Source: Desulfosarcina ovata subsp. ovata
Lineage (GTDB): Bacteria > Desulfobacterota > Desulfobacteria > Desulfobacterales > Desulfosarcinaceae
DNA length: 64,000 nucleotides
Direction of reading: 5' to 3'
Assembly: GCF_009689005.1 (NCBI RefSeq)
Contig: NZ_AP021879.1
Coordinates: forward strand, 1,984,001 to 2,048,000
Positions 36,210-45,407 of the stretch are shown here, one piece after another; position 1 is the first letter of the stretch, and the number at the start of each line of letters is the position of its first letter. A model generated the notes under the pieces. That model did no database searches, was not told the DNA's origin, and worked only from the letters and a program-made list of their open reading frames with translations. A program made the position numbers and the translations under genes.

Positions 36210-36674
36210 TCAACTCTTGTGGCGACGGCTGCGAAAAAACGCCTGCATGATGGACCGGCACCGATCCGCACAAATGCCACCGATCACATCGACCTGATGG
36301 TTGTGCCGGCAATCCCGGCCCAGTTGATAAAGGCTTTCCACGGCACCCCATTTGGGATCGGGAGTACCGAACACAAGCTGTTTCACCCTGGCGTGAATAA
36401 TGGCCCCCATGCACATGGCACAAGGTTCAATAGTAACATAGAGCGTGGTGCTTAACAAACGATAATTTCGCAGCCGCCGGGCAGCGCTTCGCAATGCATT
36501 CATCTCTGCGTGGGCCGAGGGGTCGCAGTCGCTGATCGTCCGGTTGTAACCCCGGGCGATCACTTGCCCGTCGGCATCTTTGATGACCGCACCGACCGGC
36601 ACCTCGCCGATGTTTTCGGCAGCAATGGCCTGCTCAATGGCCAGCTGCATGTAATATTCGTGTGATGCTTCCAT
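36210..36674 (-). CDS. tadA: tRNA-specific adenosine deaminase
   Basis: Converts adenosine 34 of tRNA-Arg to inosine. The 154 residues have the zinc deaminase motif: HAEMNAL (His ligand and catalytic Glu) and PCAMCMGAI (two Cys ligands), with GEVPVGAVI near the N-terminus and the TadA-typical FGTPDPKWGA. The ATG at 36674 gives the family-normal N-terminus (HEYYMQLAIEQA); the longer frame adds unrelated residues. No strong binding site is visible. A cytidine/guanine deaminase is excluded by the WGAVESLY tail region. Confidence 0.94.
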   Translation of the reverse strand: MEASHEYYMQLAIEQAIAAENIGEVPVGAVIKDADGQVIARGYNRTISDCDPSAHAEMNALRSAARRLRNYRLLSTTLYVTIEPCAMCMGAIIHARVKQLVFGTPDPKWGAVESLYQLGRDCRHNHQVDVIGGICADRCRSIMQAFFRSRRHKS

Positions 36675-36834
36675 TGGTCGGCAATTAACGGCTTTTGGAG
36701 CATCGTTCAACAAATTTTTCAAGTGATGGGAAAAACACCCCTGCTTTATCTGTGACGCCTTCTTGACTTGACGACCCTTTTTTCCTACTTTCAACCGTTC
36801 CGAAAAAAACCAATTTTATCAAAGGAAAAACAAA

Positions 36835-37785
36835 ATGAAATCACCTCAAAATAGGCCGTTGAATAAATGGCCGGGGTATTCCCTGTACCTGTTCATCCTG
36901 CTTCTTTTTGTTCCTCATATGAGTTTCGCCAAGGACGTACTTCGTTTCGGGGTATTGCCGGTTGTCGATACACTCCCGCTTCTGGTGGGGCAGGACATCG
37001 GAACCTTTTCGGATCAGGGCATCGATCTCGAGCTGGTCTCCTTCCAGAGCGCACTTGAACGCGACGCCGCCCTGCAGGCGGGAAAGCTCGACGGATATTT
37101 CGGCGATATCCTCAACACCCTGCTCCTGATTCAATCCGGGCAACCGGTAAAAATATTGACCACCGCCTTTCATACCCATCCGGATCATCGCATGTTCGGC
37201 ATTGCCTCGGCGCCCGGTTCCGGGATTGAAAGCATGCAACAGCTCAAGGGAAAGGATGTGGCTATTTCACGCGCCACCATCATCGAATATGTACTCGACG
37301 TCCTGCTTCGGTCCCTTGCGCGCCCGAGCGATTATGTGACCAAACAGGAAATCAAAAAAATGCCCATCCGGTTGCAGTTGCTCCTTTCCAGTCAGATCTC
37401 CGCCGCCCTTCTCCCCGAACCCCTCTTGACCCTTGCCGAGTCCAAAGGGGCCCACGTCATCAAAGATGACCGGCGGCTGGACGTCTGCCTTACCGTTCTG
37501 GCCATGGATATGACCCACGCCTCGGCCGGGCCGGATCTTTTCGAACGCTTTTTGAAGGCCTATGGGGCCGCCGTTGCCAAGATCAACCAGAATCCCGAGG
37601 CGTTTAAGGAGACCGTGATTGAGCGTACCCGTTTTCCCATGCCGGTGAAAGATCTGTACCGGGTTCCGATGTTCCCGGAAACCGCCCCCCCGGCAGAAAA
37701 AGATATCATGGCCACACAGGACTGGCTCATGCAACACGGTCTGCTTAAGAAAAAAATCCCTTACGGGCAGGTGGTGTTTCAATAA
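36835..37785 (+). CDS. ABC transporter substrate-binding protein, SsuA/TauA/NMT1 type
   Basis: Periplasmic binding protein of 316 residues with a signal peptide (LYLFILLLFVPHMSFA). The NMT1/SsuA fold shows in LRFGVLPVVDTLPLLVGQDIG (shown in part: FGVLPVVDTLPLLVGQDIG), DGYFGDILNTLLL and GIASAPGSGI. The family imports sulfonates, taurine, nitrate, thiamine precursors and similar small anions; the ligand cannot be assigned. AAAGGA precedes the ATG. It is followed within 1 bp by the ATPase gene and then the permease, a full SsuABC-type importer. Confidence 0.88.
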   Translation: MKSPQNRPLNKWPGYSLYLFILLLFVPHMSFAKDVLRFGVLPVVDTLPLLVGQDIGTFSDQGIDLELVSFQSALERDAALQAGKLDGYFGDILNTLLLIQSGQPVKILTTAFHTHPDHRMFGIASAPGSGIESMQQLKGKDVAISRATIIEYVLDVLLRSLARPSDYVTKQEIKKMPIRLQLLLSSQISAALLPEPLLTLAESKGAHVIKDDRRLDVCLTVLAMDMTHASAGPDLFERFLKAYGAAVAKINQNPEAFKETVIERTRFPMPVKDLYRVPMFPETAPPAEKDIMATQDWLMQHGLLKKKIPYGQVVFQ

Positions 37786-37786
37786 A

Positions 37787-38521
37787 ATGATACACGTCAA
37801 GGGCCTATGCAAAACGTTTGAGACAGACAGCGCGCCTGTCCTGGACAACCTCTCTTTTTCCCTGTCTGCCGGTGAGACCCTGTCCATCATCGGCCCGTCG
37901 GGCTGCGGCAAGACCACCCTGCTCTATATGCTGGCCGATCTGTTGCAGCCCACCTCCGGAAACATCGAGATCAAATCGACCAACAGCGATCAATCGAAAT
38001 GCACGACAGCAATGATTCTTCAAAACTTCGGGCTGTTTCCCTGGAAAACCGTTTCGGAAAACGTCGCCCTGGCGCTGAAGATCCGCAAAACCCCCAGGGA
38101 TGTGGTCTCCAGGGTTACCGCCAGCCTTCTGGAAGAGCTGGGAATCGGAGCATTGGCATCCCGGTATCCGGTCCAGATCAGTGGGGGACAGCAACAGCGG
38201 GTGGCCATTGCCAGAGCATTGGCCACCGATCCGGACATCCTTTTGATGGATGAACCGTTCTCCGCTCTGGACGCCCTGACCCGGGAACACCTCCAGAACA
38301 CCCTGCTGGCCATGTGGCAAAAACGCCGCCTGACCTATGTCATCGTGACCCACAGTGTGGAAGAGGCCGTGTTTCTCGGACGAACCATCATGATTTTAAG
38401 CGATCGGCCCACGCGGATCCGCAAGGTGATTCCCAATGAAGGCTTCGGAGAGCAGGTCTTCCGCATGCAAGATCAATATTTCGAAAAAATTCGCTCGATC
38501 CGTCGGATCATGGAAGGATAA
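37787..38521 (+). CDS. ABC transporter ATPase, SsuB/TauB type
   Basis: The 244-residue ATPase of the importer. Walker A GPSGCGKTT, Q-loop LQNFGLFPWKTV, signature ISGGQQQRVAIARAL and Walker B ILLMDEPFSALD are all intact, and VTHSVEEAVFLG after the H-loop is typical of the nitrate/sulfonate/taurine class. The start codon lies one base after the binding-protein stop, and the permease follows 10 bp after it, so all three are co-transcribed. Confidence 0.93.
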   Translation: MIHVKGLCKTFETDSAPVLDNLSFSLSAGETLSIIGPSGCGKTTLLYMLADLLQPTSGNIEIKSTNSDQSKCTTAMILQNFGLFPWKTVSENVALALKIRKTPRDVVSRVTASLLEELGIGALASRYPVQISGGQQQRVAIARALATDPDILLMDEPFSALDALTREHLQNTLLAMWQKRRLTYVIVTHSVEEAVFLGRTIMILSDRPTRIRKVIPNEGFGEQVFRMQDQYFEKIRSIRRIMEG

Positions 38522-38530
38522 AATGAAGCG

Positions 38531-39310
38531 ATGACCGTTTACCGTTATCTTTTTACCGGCGCCCTCTTGATCCTGGTCTGGAAAGTTCTCTCCCTGGCCC
38601 TGTCCTCCACCATGCTCCCGTCACCGGAAGCGGCCCTGATGGCTTTTGCCGAAGCAATCACAACGGTTGAATTCTGGCGTCATTTTCTTGTCAGCGGATA
38701 CCGGGTCACCTGTGCCATGGCCCTTGCATGGATCCTGGCCTTTCCGGCGGGCCTGGTGCTTGGATTTCACCGCAAAACCGATACTCTGCTTTCCCCCTTT
38801 GTTTTCCTGACCTATCCCATCCCGAAAATCGTGTTTCTGCCGATCTTTCTGGTCATTTTCGGGCTGGGAGATTTTTCAAAAATCTTTATGATCGCCCTGA
38901 TTATCGGTTACCAAATCCTGGTCACCACAAGGGACAGCGTCCTGGGCCTGGACCGGGAGTATATCGACTCCTTCAAATCCTTGGGCGGAACCGTCGTCCA
39001 AACGCTGCAGCACGTGGTTGTTCCCGCGGCGCTGCCCCAAGCCTTTACATCGCTTCGAATCGGGACCGGAACGGGCATCGCGGTCCTCTTTTTTGTCGAA
39101 TCGGTTGCCACGGCCCAGGGCCTGGGATTCTTTATCATGGATTCCTGGGGTCGATTTGATAACAATCTGATGTTTGTCGGGATCATCGGTATGAGTCTTC
39201 TCGGAGTCTGTCTCTATGAAATCGTCAACTGCCTGGAAAGACACCTCTGTGCCTGGAAATTCCTCAAGACGGCAAGAATCGATGAAAGACCCGGCCATCA
39301 CGGGTTGTAA
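38531..39310 (+). CDS. ABC transporter permease, SsuC/TauC type
   Basis: Inner-membrane subunit of 259 residues with about six helices and the EAA-like cytoplasmic loop DSFKSLGGTVVQTLQHVVVPAALPQAFTSLRIG (core: SLGGTVVQTLQHVVVPAALP) that docks on the ATPase. FLTYPIPKIVFLPIFLVIFG is the conserved first permease block of the SsuC/TauC branch. It completes the importer begun at 36835. The next gene is convergent, seven bases away. Confidence 0.92.
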   Translation: MTVYRYLFTGALLILVWKVLSLALSSTMLPSPEAALMAFAEAITTVEFWRHFLVSGYRVTCAMALAWILAFPAGLVLGFHRKTDTLLSPFVFLTYPIPKIVFLPIFLVIFGLGDFSKIFMIALIIGYQILVTTRDSVLGLDREYIDSFKSLGGTVVQTLQHVVVPAALPQAFTSLRIGTGTGIAVLFFVESVATAQGLGFFIMDSWGRFDNNLMFVGIIGMSLLGVCLYEIVNCLERHLCAWKFLKTARIDERPGHHGL

Positions 39311-39316
39311 AAAAGT

Positions 39317-41014
39317 CTAACAGACCGCGCGCCCTTCTCTCTCTGCTGAATGCGATCGAAAATGGCTGGAAAGCAGGTCGTTGTGCCGCACAACGCCCGC
39401 CAACTGTCTGGGGTTCTCTTTTTCCACAACCAATAAATAGACATCGTTGGGGTAATCCTTAAGGGCTTGCATGGCCGTTTCCAGGGTATCTTCAGGATTC
39501 AGCTTCAAATGCGTATCCGTGGCAATATCGTCGGCAACCACGAGATGGTGCAGGCATGGATCAAAAAGCGTGTTGGCGATGTCGGCATATTTGATCACCC
39601 CCACCAATTCCTGCCAGTCGTTCACCACCGGTAACCGATCATACCGGGAGTGACCCAGGGTTTTCAATACCTCTCGGAAAGACGCCCGGTTGGAGATAAC
39701 CTCCACATTGCGACGCATGATATGGCGGACCCGGATCTCACCGCTATGCACGGGCCCGTCGGTGTGAGAAATACCAACGGCCCGGCCGAAGTGGCCCAGT
39801 ACCTGGTGCAGCCCCTCGCCAAACCCTACCGGGCTGCGTTGGGCCAGGAGGTTAAAGACTGTTACCTCTCCGGCGTTGACCAGGGCAACGCGCGTTAGCA
39901 GCGGCCCCAAAACCTCAAAGACCACTACCGACGACAGGATAATGGTCTGAACGGATGCGCCCTGATCCGGCCACATTCTGGAGAGTTCCTCTGCCAGGCC
40001 GATCGCAAGACCGGCCTGGGCGAGCATGGCCGGTCCCAGCCAGGTCCGTATGATCGGGGAAACACCGGCCATCCGCGCGCCCAGCCGGCAGCCGAAATAT
40101 TTGCCTCCCAGCCGCATGGCCACGTACCCCAGACCCACCAGCCCCATATGGCCCAGGGCGTCAAGATGCAGTGTCGCCCCGGCCATAATAAAAAAAAGCA
40201 CATACAGGGGATAGTCGATGGCCGTCAGGTCCTTGAGCATCCGCTTTTCGTAAGGAGAGGCGTTTACAGCCACCATACCGGCCACCAGGGTTGCGAAAAT
40301 AGCAGAGTTGTCAAGATAATCCGCCATCCCGGCAGTGACCGCTACTGCGGCCAGAACCAGCATCTGCCGCTCTACCGGCCTGGTGAACCGCTGGTCCATG
40401 ATGGCTACGGCCATCCCCATGAACACGCCCAGGACCAGGGGCTCGGACAGTTGTGCGGCCAGGCTCGAAAAATTCGGCACCGGCGCCAACCCGTTTTCTT
40501 TCAACAGGATAAAAGCGATGATGGCCACCAGGTTGTTGATACCGATAAGCGGCAGGATCGTGTCGGAGAGCGGGCCTTCGGACTGATATTCGCGCATCAC
40601 CATCTGGGTTGCTGCCGGTGCGGTGGTCACCGCCATGATGGCCAGGAAGCCTGCCGCCAGTGGAGAGATTCCGCAGGCAGCGGTACCCAAACCGACGAGC
40701 AGGCCGGTCATACCGATCTCCACAGCGCTGATGCGAAACCGTTTCATCCCCATCTGCCGGAGGGTGCCCAGGCTGAAACTGCCGCCGATGGTGAAAACGA
40801 TCAGTCCGAGGATCACATCGTGCAGGAAAGCCAGTTGGTTCAGGTGGTCATGCGAAATCAGCGCGGGAAGCCCAATATCGCCCGGGGTGGGACCGGCAAG
40901 AACACCGACAAGCAGATAACCGGTTACCCGGGGCAGGCCGATGGCGGCGCTAAGCCGTCCGGCACCGAGGGCAAACAGATAGACGATACCGAGAGAAAAA
41001 AGCAGGGGCAACAT
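39317..41014 (-). CDS. Kef/CPA2-type cation:proton antiporter with C-terminal CBS pair
   Basis: A 565-residue membrane protein with about 12 helices in the first 400 residues, starting with the CPA2 pattern GLPRVTGYLLVGVLAGP, then two CBS domains (about 430-560: RHIMRRNVEVISNRASF and the second around VADDIATDTHLKLNPEDT). The TrkA-N domain of classical Kef channels is replaced by CBS, which commonly senses adenine nucleotides. It probably exchanges K+ or Na+ for protons. No clear binding site precedes the ATG. It lies between two SsuABC-type importers. Confidence 0.85.
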   Translation of the reverse strand: MLPLLFSLGIVYLFALGAGRLSAAIGLPRVTGYLLVGVLAGPTPGDIGLPALISHDHLNQLAFLHDVILGLIVFTIGGSFSLGTLRQMGMKRFRISAVEIGMTGLLVGLGTAACGISPLAAGFLAIMAVTTAPAATQMVMREYQSEGPLSDTILPLIGINNLVAIIAFILLKENGLAPVPNFSSLAAQLSEPLVLGVFMGMAVAIMDQRFTRPVERQMLVLAAVAVTAGMADYLDNSAIFATLVAGMVAVNASPYEKRMLKDLTAIDYPLYVLFFIMAGATLHLDALGHMGLVGLGYVAMRLGGKYFGCRLGARMAGVSPIIRTWLGPAMLAQAGLAIGLAEELSRMWPDQGASVQTIILSSVVVFEVLGPLLTRVALVNAGEVTVFNLLAQRSPVGFGEGLHQVLGHFGRAVGISHTDGPVHSGEIRVRHIMRRNVEVISNRASFREVLKTLGHSRYDRLPVVNDWQELVGVIKYADIANTLFDPCLHHLVVADDIATDTHLKLNPEDTLETAMQALKDYPNDVYLLVVEKENPRQLAGVVRHNDLLSSHFRSHSAEREGRAVC

Positions 41015-41050
41015 GGTCGAGCGTATCCCGTCGTATCGAAAAAAAAGAGT

Positions 41051-42022
41051 TCAGGGCAAACGGCAGGCGTCGAGGTATTCGGAGTCGGCCGAAACATTGA
41101 AATCGGGCACATGGTCGATGATCTGCTGATGTTTTAAGAACCCGGCGGTCGCCGCCAGACTGGCACGAATGGCCTGATCCAGGCGCAGTTGGTAGTCGTG
41201 GCGGGCCATGGCCTTACGGGTGGTGTCCGCTTGCAGTCCGGTTTCGACAGCCATGAGCGCCACCGTCTCGTCCGGATGCTCGGCCGCATAGACGCCGGCA
41301 CGACGCAGGGCCCGCAGGAATCGGATGAGAACATCGGCATCGGCGGAAAAGCGGTCCTGGTTGGCCAGGATCAGAATGGGGTAGAGGTTGCCCAGCCCGC
41401 CAAGGGTGATCAGTTCCCGGGCCCCCTTCTGTTCGGCAACCGAAGGGGTGGGCTCGCTGGCGGCAAAGGCGTCCAGGGAGCCGGCCATGAGGGCATCGCT
41501 CATGATCGGTGGCGTCAGATCCACGATCTGAACCATGGATTGGGAAAGCTTCGCCCTTTCCAGGGCGGCAAGCAGGCCGCCGTAAGTCGAGGTCCCTTTC
41601 TTGACGCCGATGCGCCGGCCGGTGAGGTCATCGAGCCGCGTGAAGCCCGAATCCCCGTGGATCATGATGCGGTGCCGGTGCTCGCCCGTGGCATGGCTGG
41701 CGACGATGGTAAAACGGGGACTGCGCGCAACCGTGATGACCGCAGTCGTATCGCCCATGGCACCGATATCGGCCGCACCGGAATAGAGCGCTTCGGCACA
41801 GGCCGGCCCGCTGCTGAAGCGCAGCGGCTTAACCGCAAGGCCCTCGCCTGCAAAAAAGCCCTTACTGACCGCCACAATGGGCATGACGCTGCCGATGCGA
41901 TCCTGGAAGGCAAAACGCACCGATGCCGATTCACCGGCCCCAGCCGTACCGCCCGTTGCGGCAATACCGGTCAGCACGGCCATAAACCACAGGACAATCC
42001 CATTTCGAAACCCCATTTTCAT
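41051..42022 (-). CDS. ABC transporter substrate-binding protein, NMT1/SsuA type (second system)
   Basis: A 323-residue exported binding protein: signal peptide (IVLWFMAVLTGIAATGGTAG), then VRFAFQDRIGSVMPIVAVSKG (core: FAFQDRIGSVMPIVAVSKG), the EALYSGAADIGAMGDT pocket loop and GVKKGTSTYGGLLAALE. The ATG at 42022 follows AAGGAG at good spacing. In transcript order it is third, after the permease and ATPase. Substrate is not identifiable; sulfonate, nitrate or a similar small anion is typical for the family. Confidence 0.88.
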   Translation of the reverse strand: MKMGFRNGIVLWFMAVLTGIAATGGTAGAGESASVRFAFQDRIGSVMPIVAVSKGFFAGEGLAVKPLRFSSGPACAEALYSGAADIGAMGDTTAVITVARSPRFTIVASHATGEHRHRIMIHGDSGFTRLDDLTGRRIGVKKGTSTYGGLLAALERAKLSQSMVQIVDLTPPIMSDALMAGSLDAFAASEPTPSVAEQKGARELITLGGLGNLYPILILANQDRFSADADVLIRFLRALRRAGVYAAEHPDETVALMAVETGLQADTTRKAMARHDYQLRLDQAIRASLAATAGFLKHQQIIDHVPDFNVSADSEYLDACRLP

Positions 42023-42825
42023 TCGCGACTCCTTTTCGTTGAACCGGTCGCTGGCGCTCCGATATCCGTCTGGATGCAGCACGGCAGCGCTGCAAGCACC
42101 TCGCGCAACGCCGCTTTCGTCTTCAGAAAAGCGGCCCCGGATCGGTTCCGGGGCCGCGGCAGTATGACCTCGATCTGCCTGAACAAACTGTTTTCAGCGG
42201 GCCCCATGACGACGACACGGTCGGCCAGATAGGCGGCCTCCTCCACGCTGTGGGTCACATACAGGACCGTGCGGCGACGGGCGGTCCACACCCGCAGCAA
42301 TTCATCCTGCAGGCGCTCGCGGGTATTGGCATCCAGGGCGCTGAAGGGCTCGTCCATCAGCAGGACCTTCGGTTCCAGGGCCAGCACGCGGGCGATGGCC
42401 ACCCGCTGCCGCATGCCGCCGGACAGGGCATGCGGATACTTATCGGCATGTCCGTTAAGTCCCAGACGGTCCAGGTACCCACGGGCCCGCCGCCTCAGAA
42501 AGCGGCCTCTGAGCCCGTTCAGCGCCAGACCGAACTCGACATTCTTTGCGACCGAAAGCCAGGGGAAAAGCGTGGCATCCTGAAAGACCACTCCGCGCTC
42601 CGGCCCGGGCCCGGCGACCGCCCGCCCGTCGAACAGCACCCGTCCCCGGGATGGGAAAATGAACCCGGCGGCAAGATTCAGCAACGTCGTCTTTCCGCAA
42701 CCGCTCGGCCCCAGTACACAGACGAACTCACCTTCCCGGACGTCCAGGTTGACGTCCGCCAGAACCGTTACCGGCGATGCGCCGTTGTGGAAATAATCCT
42801 GGCTGACATGTTCGAACCGAATCAT
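42019..42825 (-). CDS. ABC transporter ATPase, SsuB/TauB type (second system)
   Basis: The 268 residues begin MIRFEHVSQDYFHNG and hold Walker A GPSGCGKTT, Q-loop FQDATLFPWLSV, signature LSGGMRQRVAIARVL and Walker B VLLMDEPFSALD. A much longer frame exists upstream but overlaps the permease gene in another phase and is not real; the ATG at 42825 sits three bases after the permease stop. Its last codons overlap the start of the binding-protein gene, so the three are coupled. The C-terminal about 25 residues (CCIQTDIGAP...) are not typical of the family. Confidence 0.92.
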   Translation of the reverse strand: MIRFEHVSQDYFHNGASPVTVLADVNLDVREGEFVCVLGPSGCGKTTLLNLAAGFIFPSRGRVLFDGRAVAGPGPERGVVFQDATLFPWLSVAKNVEFGLALNGLRGRFLRRRARGYLDRLGLNGHADKYPHALSGGMRQRVAIARVLALEPKVLLMDEPFSALDANTRERLQDELLRVWTARRRTVLYVTHSVEEAAYLADRVVVMGPAENSLFRQIEVILPRPRNRSGAAFLKTKAALREVLAALPCCIQTDIGAPATGSTKRSRE

Positions 42826-42827
42826 CG

Positions 42828-43619
42828 CTATTCCGTGGCCAGGGTCCAGCGGGTGTGGGCCTGCTTCTCCAGGGGCCTGAGGATCCCCTGCTCGGCAAGC
42901 AGTCCGATGCCGCAAATCACGGCAATGCAGGCGAAGGAGGCCGGGTAATCCAGGGTCCAGCGTGCCTGGACAATCGAGTAGCCCAGTCCGGTGCCGGTGC
43001 CGACAACCATCTCGGCGGCCACCAGCACACGCCAACCGGTGCCCAGCCCGATACGCAGGCCGCTGATCAGAGACGGCAGGGCGGCCGGGATCAGCACCCG
43101 GAAAAACAGGGCGTTGTTCCCGGCGCCCATCATTCGGGCGGCACGAACCAGCTGGACGTCGATGTCCTTGATCCCACCGAGCACGTTGATGGCGATGGGA
43201 GCGGTCGCTGAGACGACGATCATGAAGACGGTCGCCGTTTCGCCGATACCGAAAAGCAGAATGGCGACCGGAACCCAGGCCAGCCCGGGAATCAGGAGCA
43301 AAAGCTGCGGGATCCCGGCGGTGGCCTTCTCGACCGCCCGGATGCGGCCGGCAACCAGACCGTAGCCGATTCCAAGGAACGCGGCGATCGTAAATCCGAT
43401 GGCCCAGCGTCTGAGGCTGTTGCCAATATGAACATAGAGCGAATGACCGCAAAGCGAATCGCCGCCCGTAAGCCCTCCCAGCCGGAGAAACGTCTGCCAG
43501 GGGGTGGGGAAAGGGACACCCCGGATCCCCATCACCATCTGGGCGGCCACTTCCCAAATTCCGAGCACGATGAGCAGGGGCACGATGGAGCGGAGAATTT
43601 TTTTGGATACGGGCGGCAC
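42828..43619 (-). CDS. ABC transporter permease, SsuC/TauC type (second system)
   Basis: Membrane subunit of 263 residues with about six helices and the EAA loop RAARMMGAGNNALFFRVLIP. LLIVLGIWEVAAQ at the N-terminus and GWRVLVAAEMVVGTGTGLGY are characteristic of this permease branch. The start is a GTG at 43619 with GAGGGAT upstream. It is the first gene of the minus-strand importer (permease, ATPase, binding protein). Confidence 0.9.
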   Translation of the reverse strand: MPPVSKKILRSIVPLLIVLGIWEVAAQMVMGIRGVPFPTPWQTFLRLGGLTGGDSLCGHSLYVHIGNSLRRWAIGFTIAAFLGIGYGLVAGRIRAVEKATAGIPQLLLLIPGLAWVPVAILLFGIGETATVFMIVVSATAPIAINVLGGIKDIDVQLVRAARMMGAGNNALFFRVLIPAALPSLISGLRIGLGTGWRVLVAAEMVVGTGTGLGYSIVQARWTLDYPASFACIAVICGIGLLAEQGILRPLEKQAHTRWTLATE

Positions 43620-43680
43620 GCTTCCGATCCCTCTTGGTCGTTCATTCGGTTGGTGTCAGAGAATCAGGCACGTAGATGTT

Positions 43681-43808
43681 GTTTGAAAACTCTGGATTGG
43701 CTCTGATAACAAGACGAATAAGGCTTTAGAAGCGGAACATACATGGAGTATGCGAGTATTGTAAACCTTTTTCGGCGCCGGTGGCGGGGTTTGAGGGCTT
43801 TTTCGAAC
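43681..43808. repeat. Long imperfect palindrome, copy D (128 bp)
   Basis: GTTTGAAAA at the left matches TTTTCGAAC at the right with one change, GACGAATAAGG and its partner CCTTTTTCGGC face each other in the arms, and the centre is CATACATGGAGTATG. It has the same overall design as copies A-C but is shorter and diverged. It fills the gap between the second antiporter and the permease genes on the minus strand. Confidence 0.65.
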
Positions 43809-43852
43809 GGGAGGTGCCGTCGACCTTAGTGGTCCTATTCATAGAAAGGTCA

Positions 43853-45079
43853 TCACCGGCTGCCGGCCTTGATTTCACCGGCCTTGGAAAGCGCCCATTT
43901 CGAAAGCATGGGACCGACGATTTCATGGATAATCGTTGCTCCGATAATTACATTCAGGATGACATCCGAAACGGTGTTAAACGCCGGATTCTGTTTGATT
44001 ACCAGGGCCAGCCCGATAACAATGCCCCCCTGGGGAATCAGGCCGCCGGCCGTATATTTTTGCACTCTGTCAGAGGCATTGGCCAGTTTTCCCCCCATTG
44101 CCGTACCGCCAATTTTTCCGATCAAACGAAAAAAAACGAACATAAAAATCAGCAGATAGTTGGATGCCAGGACGGAGAAATTCAAATGCATGGTACTAAT
44201 CGTAAAAAAAAGAATAAAAATCAGTTCTTCCGTGTATCGTTCCAGAATGCTGAAGATTTTTTCACTTTGCGGGTTATGATTGACCACAATGATTCCCATG
44301 GTCATCGTGGCCAGAAGTGCATCGGCACCGACTTTATCGATAATGCCATAACACAGTGCCAGCAGGCTGATAATCAGCGAAATCAGCACCCCTTCAGTTT
44401 CATTGCCAATCCATTTGCTCAGGACATTCAGCCCGCCCGCAAAGACGCATCCGCCGGCAATCGATCCTGCAATTTTCAAAAATGGCCAGGCAATGGAATA
44501 AGGTGAGAAATGGAGCTGCGAAGCAAAAATACCGGCAACCGAAACCGCCAGGCTGTAATTGATAATGCCGAGAATATCATCGAATGCAGCCACACCCATG
44601 ATGGTTGCGGTAACATCGCCTTTTGCGTGAAACTCATGGGCCACCGCCAGTGTCGCCGACGGATCGGTCGGGGCCGCCAGCGATGCCAGCATCAACCCCA
44701 TGGGAATGAAGTAGGTCAACAAACCGCGATCCGGACCGACCAGGACCACCGGCGCGAGCAGGATAAAAAAGACCGCCACGGATAAAAACGCAAACTCCGC
44801 CTCAAAAAGGGTGATGTACAGGATCGTTTTTCCCATGGACCGAATTTTTGAACGCTGCAGAGTGCCGCCGACGGAAAAGGTAATGAACGCCAGCGCAATC
44901 TGTGTCACCAGGTTGGTATGGTCAACAAAAGATGAGGGGATGAAATGGGTGAGTTCCGGGTTGAGAACCAGACCGGCAAGAATGTAACCGGTAACTTTGG
45001 GAAGACCGATCTGCCGGCATAATCCGCCGGCCACAAAACCGGTGAGCAGAATAATGCCGATGGTGAGAATAGGTTCCAT
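43853..45079 (-). CDS. CPA2-family Na+(K+)/H+ antiporter
   Basis: A 408-residue membrane protein of about 12-13 helices: GLPKVTGYILAGLVLNPEL near the N-terminus, the unwound-helix region LAAPTDPSATLAVAHEF with the AFDDILGI motif (paired acidic residues typical of cation/proton antiporters), and GGLIPQGGIVIGLALVI. Unlike the gene at 39317 it has no cytoplasmic regulatory domain. It is upstream of the second importer and downstream of the DUF6951-like gene on the same strand. Confidence 0.87.
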   Translation of the reverse strand: MEPILTIGIILLTGFVAGGLCRQIGLPKVTGYILAGLVLNPELTHFIPSSFVDHTNLVTQIALAFITFSVGGTLQRSKIRSMGKTILYITLFEAEFAFLSVAVFFILLAPVVLVGPDRGLLTYFIPMGLMLASLAAPTDPSATLAVAHEFHAKGDVTATIMGVAAFDDILGIINYSLAVSVAGIFASQLHFSPYSIAWPFLKIAGSIAGGCVFAGGLNVLSKWIGNETEGVLISLIISLLALCYGIIDKVGADALLATMTMGIIVVNHNPQSEKIFSILERYTEELIFILFFTISTMHLNFSVLASNYLLIFMFVFFRLIGKIGGTAMGGKLANASDRVQKYTAGGLIPQGGIVIGLALVIKQNPAFNTVSDVILNVIIGATIIHEIVGPMLSKWALSKAGEIKAGSR

Positions 45080-45090
45080 GGTCTAAAGGC

Positions 45091-45402
45091 CTATCGGGAA
45101 AGCCGGATGGCCACATCGGCCGGCAGCGCCAGTCCGGCTGCGATTTCAATGGCCTTGATGATTCCGACCGGCACCGGACAAGCCGCATGGGGACAGTGCA
45201 GTTTGCCCATCTGCAGGGTCTGGGGAACGGATTGGCTAAATGAGATCTCGTCAAACGGATTGACCCGGGTCAGCCGCCGGGCCAGCCGTTGGATGGATTT
45301 GCAGTCACTCCGGATCGTCAGCACACAGCCCTGGCCATCCATTTTCGCATCCACCACAGTTTTAAAACCGCAGATCCCCGCCTCGATTTCAGCTGTTGCC
45401 AT
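45091..45402 (-). CDS. DUF6951-like small protein
   Basis: A 103-residue soluble protein: MATAEIEAGICGFKTVV, then DCKSIQRLARRL and a conserved Cys cluster HCPHAACPVPVGIIKAIEIA. The GVCGF-type opening, the SDC segment and the C-x-H-AACPVP stretch match a small uncharacterised family found in anaerobes (DUF6951 as recalled). Four cysteines and the His suggest metal or cluster binding, which is inference. It lies between the antiporter and the GlxA-like regulator, all on one strand. Confidence 0.7.
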   Translation of the reverse strand: MATAEIEAGICGFKTVVDAKMDGQGCVLTIRSDCKSIQRLARRLTRVNPFDEISFSQSVPQTLQMGKLHCPHAACPVPVGIIKAIEIAAGLALPADVAIRLSR

Positions 45403-45407
45403 GATGG

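Noticed and set aside
42826..43557. A 512-codon version of the second ABC ATPase extending far upstream.
   Set aside because: The first 244 codons overlap the permease gene in a different phase and read as Arg/Gly-rich noise; the ATPase fold starts at 42825.
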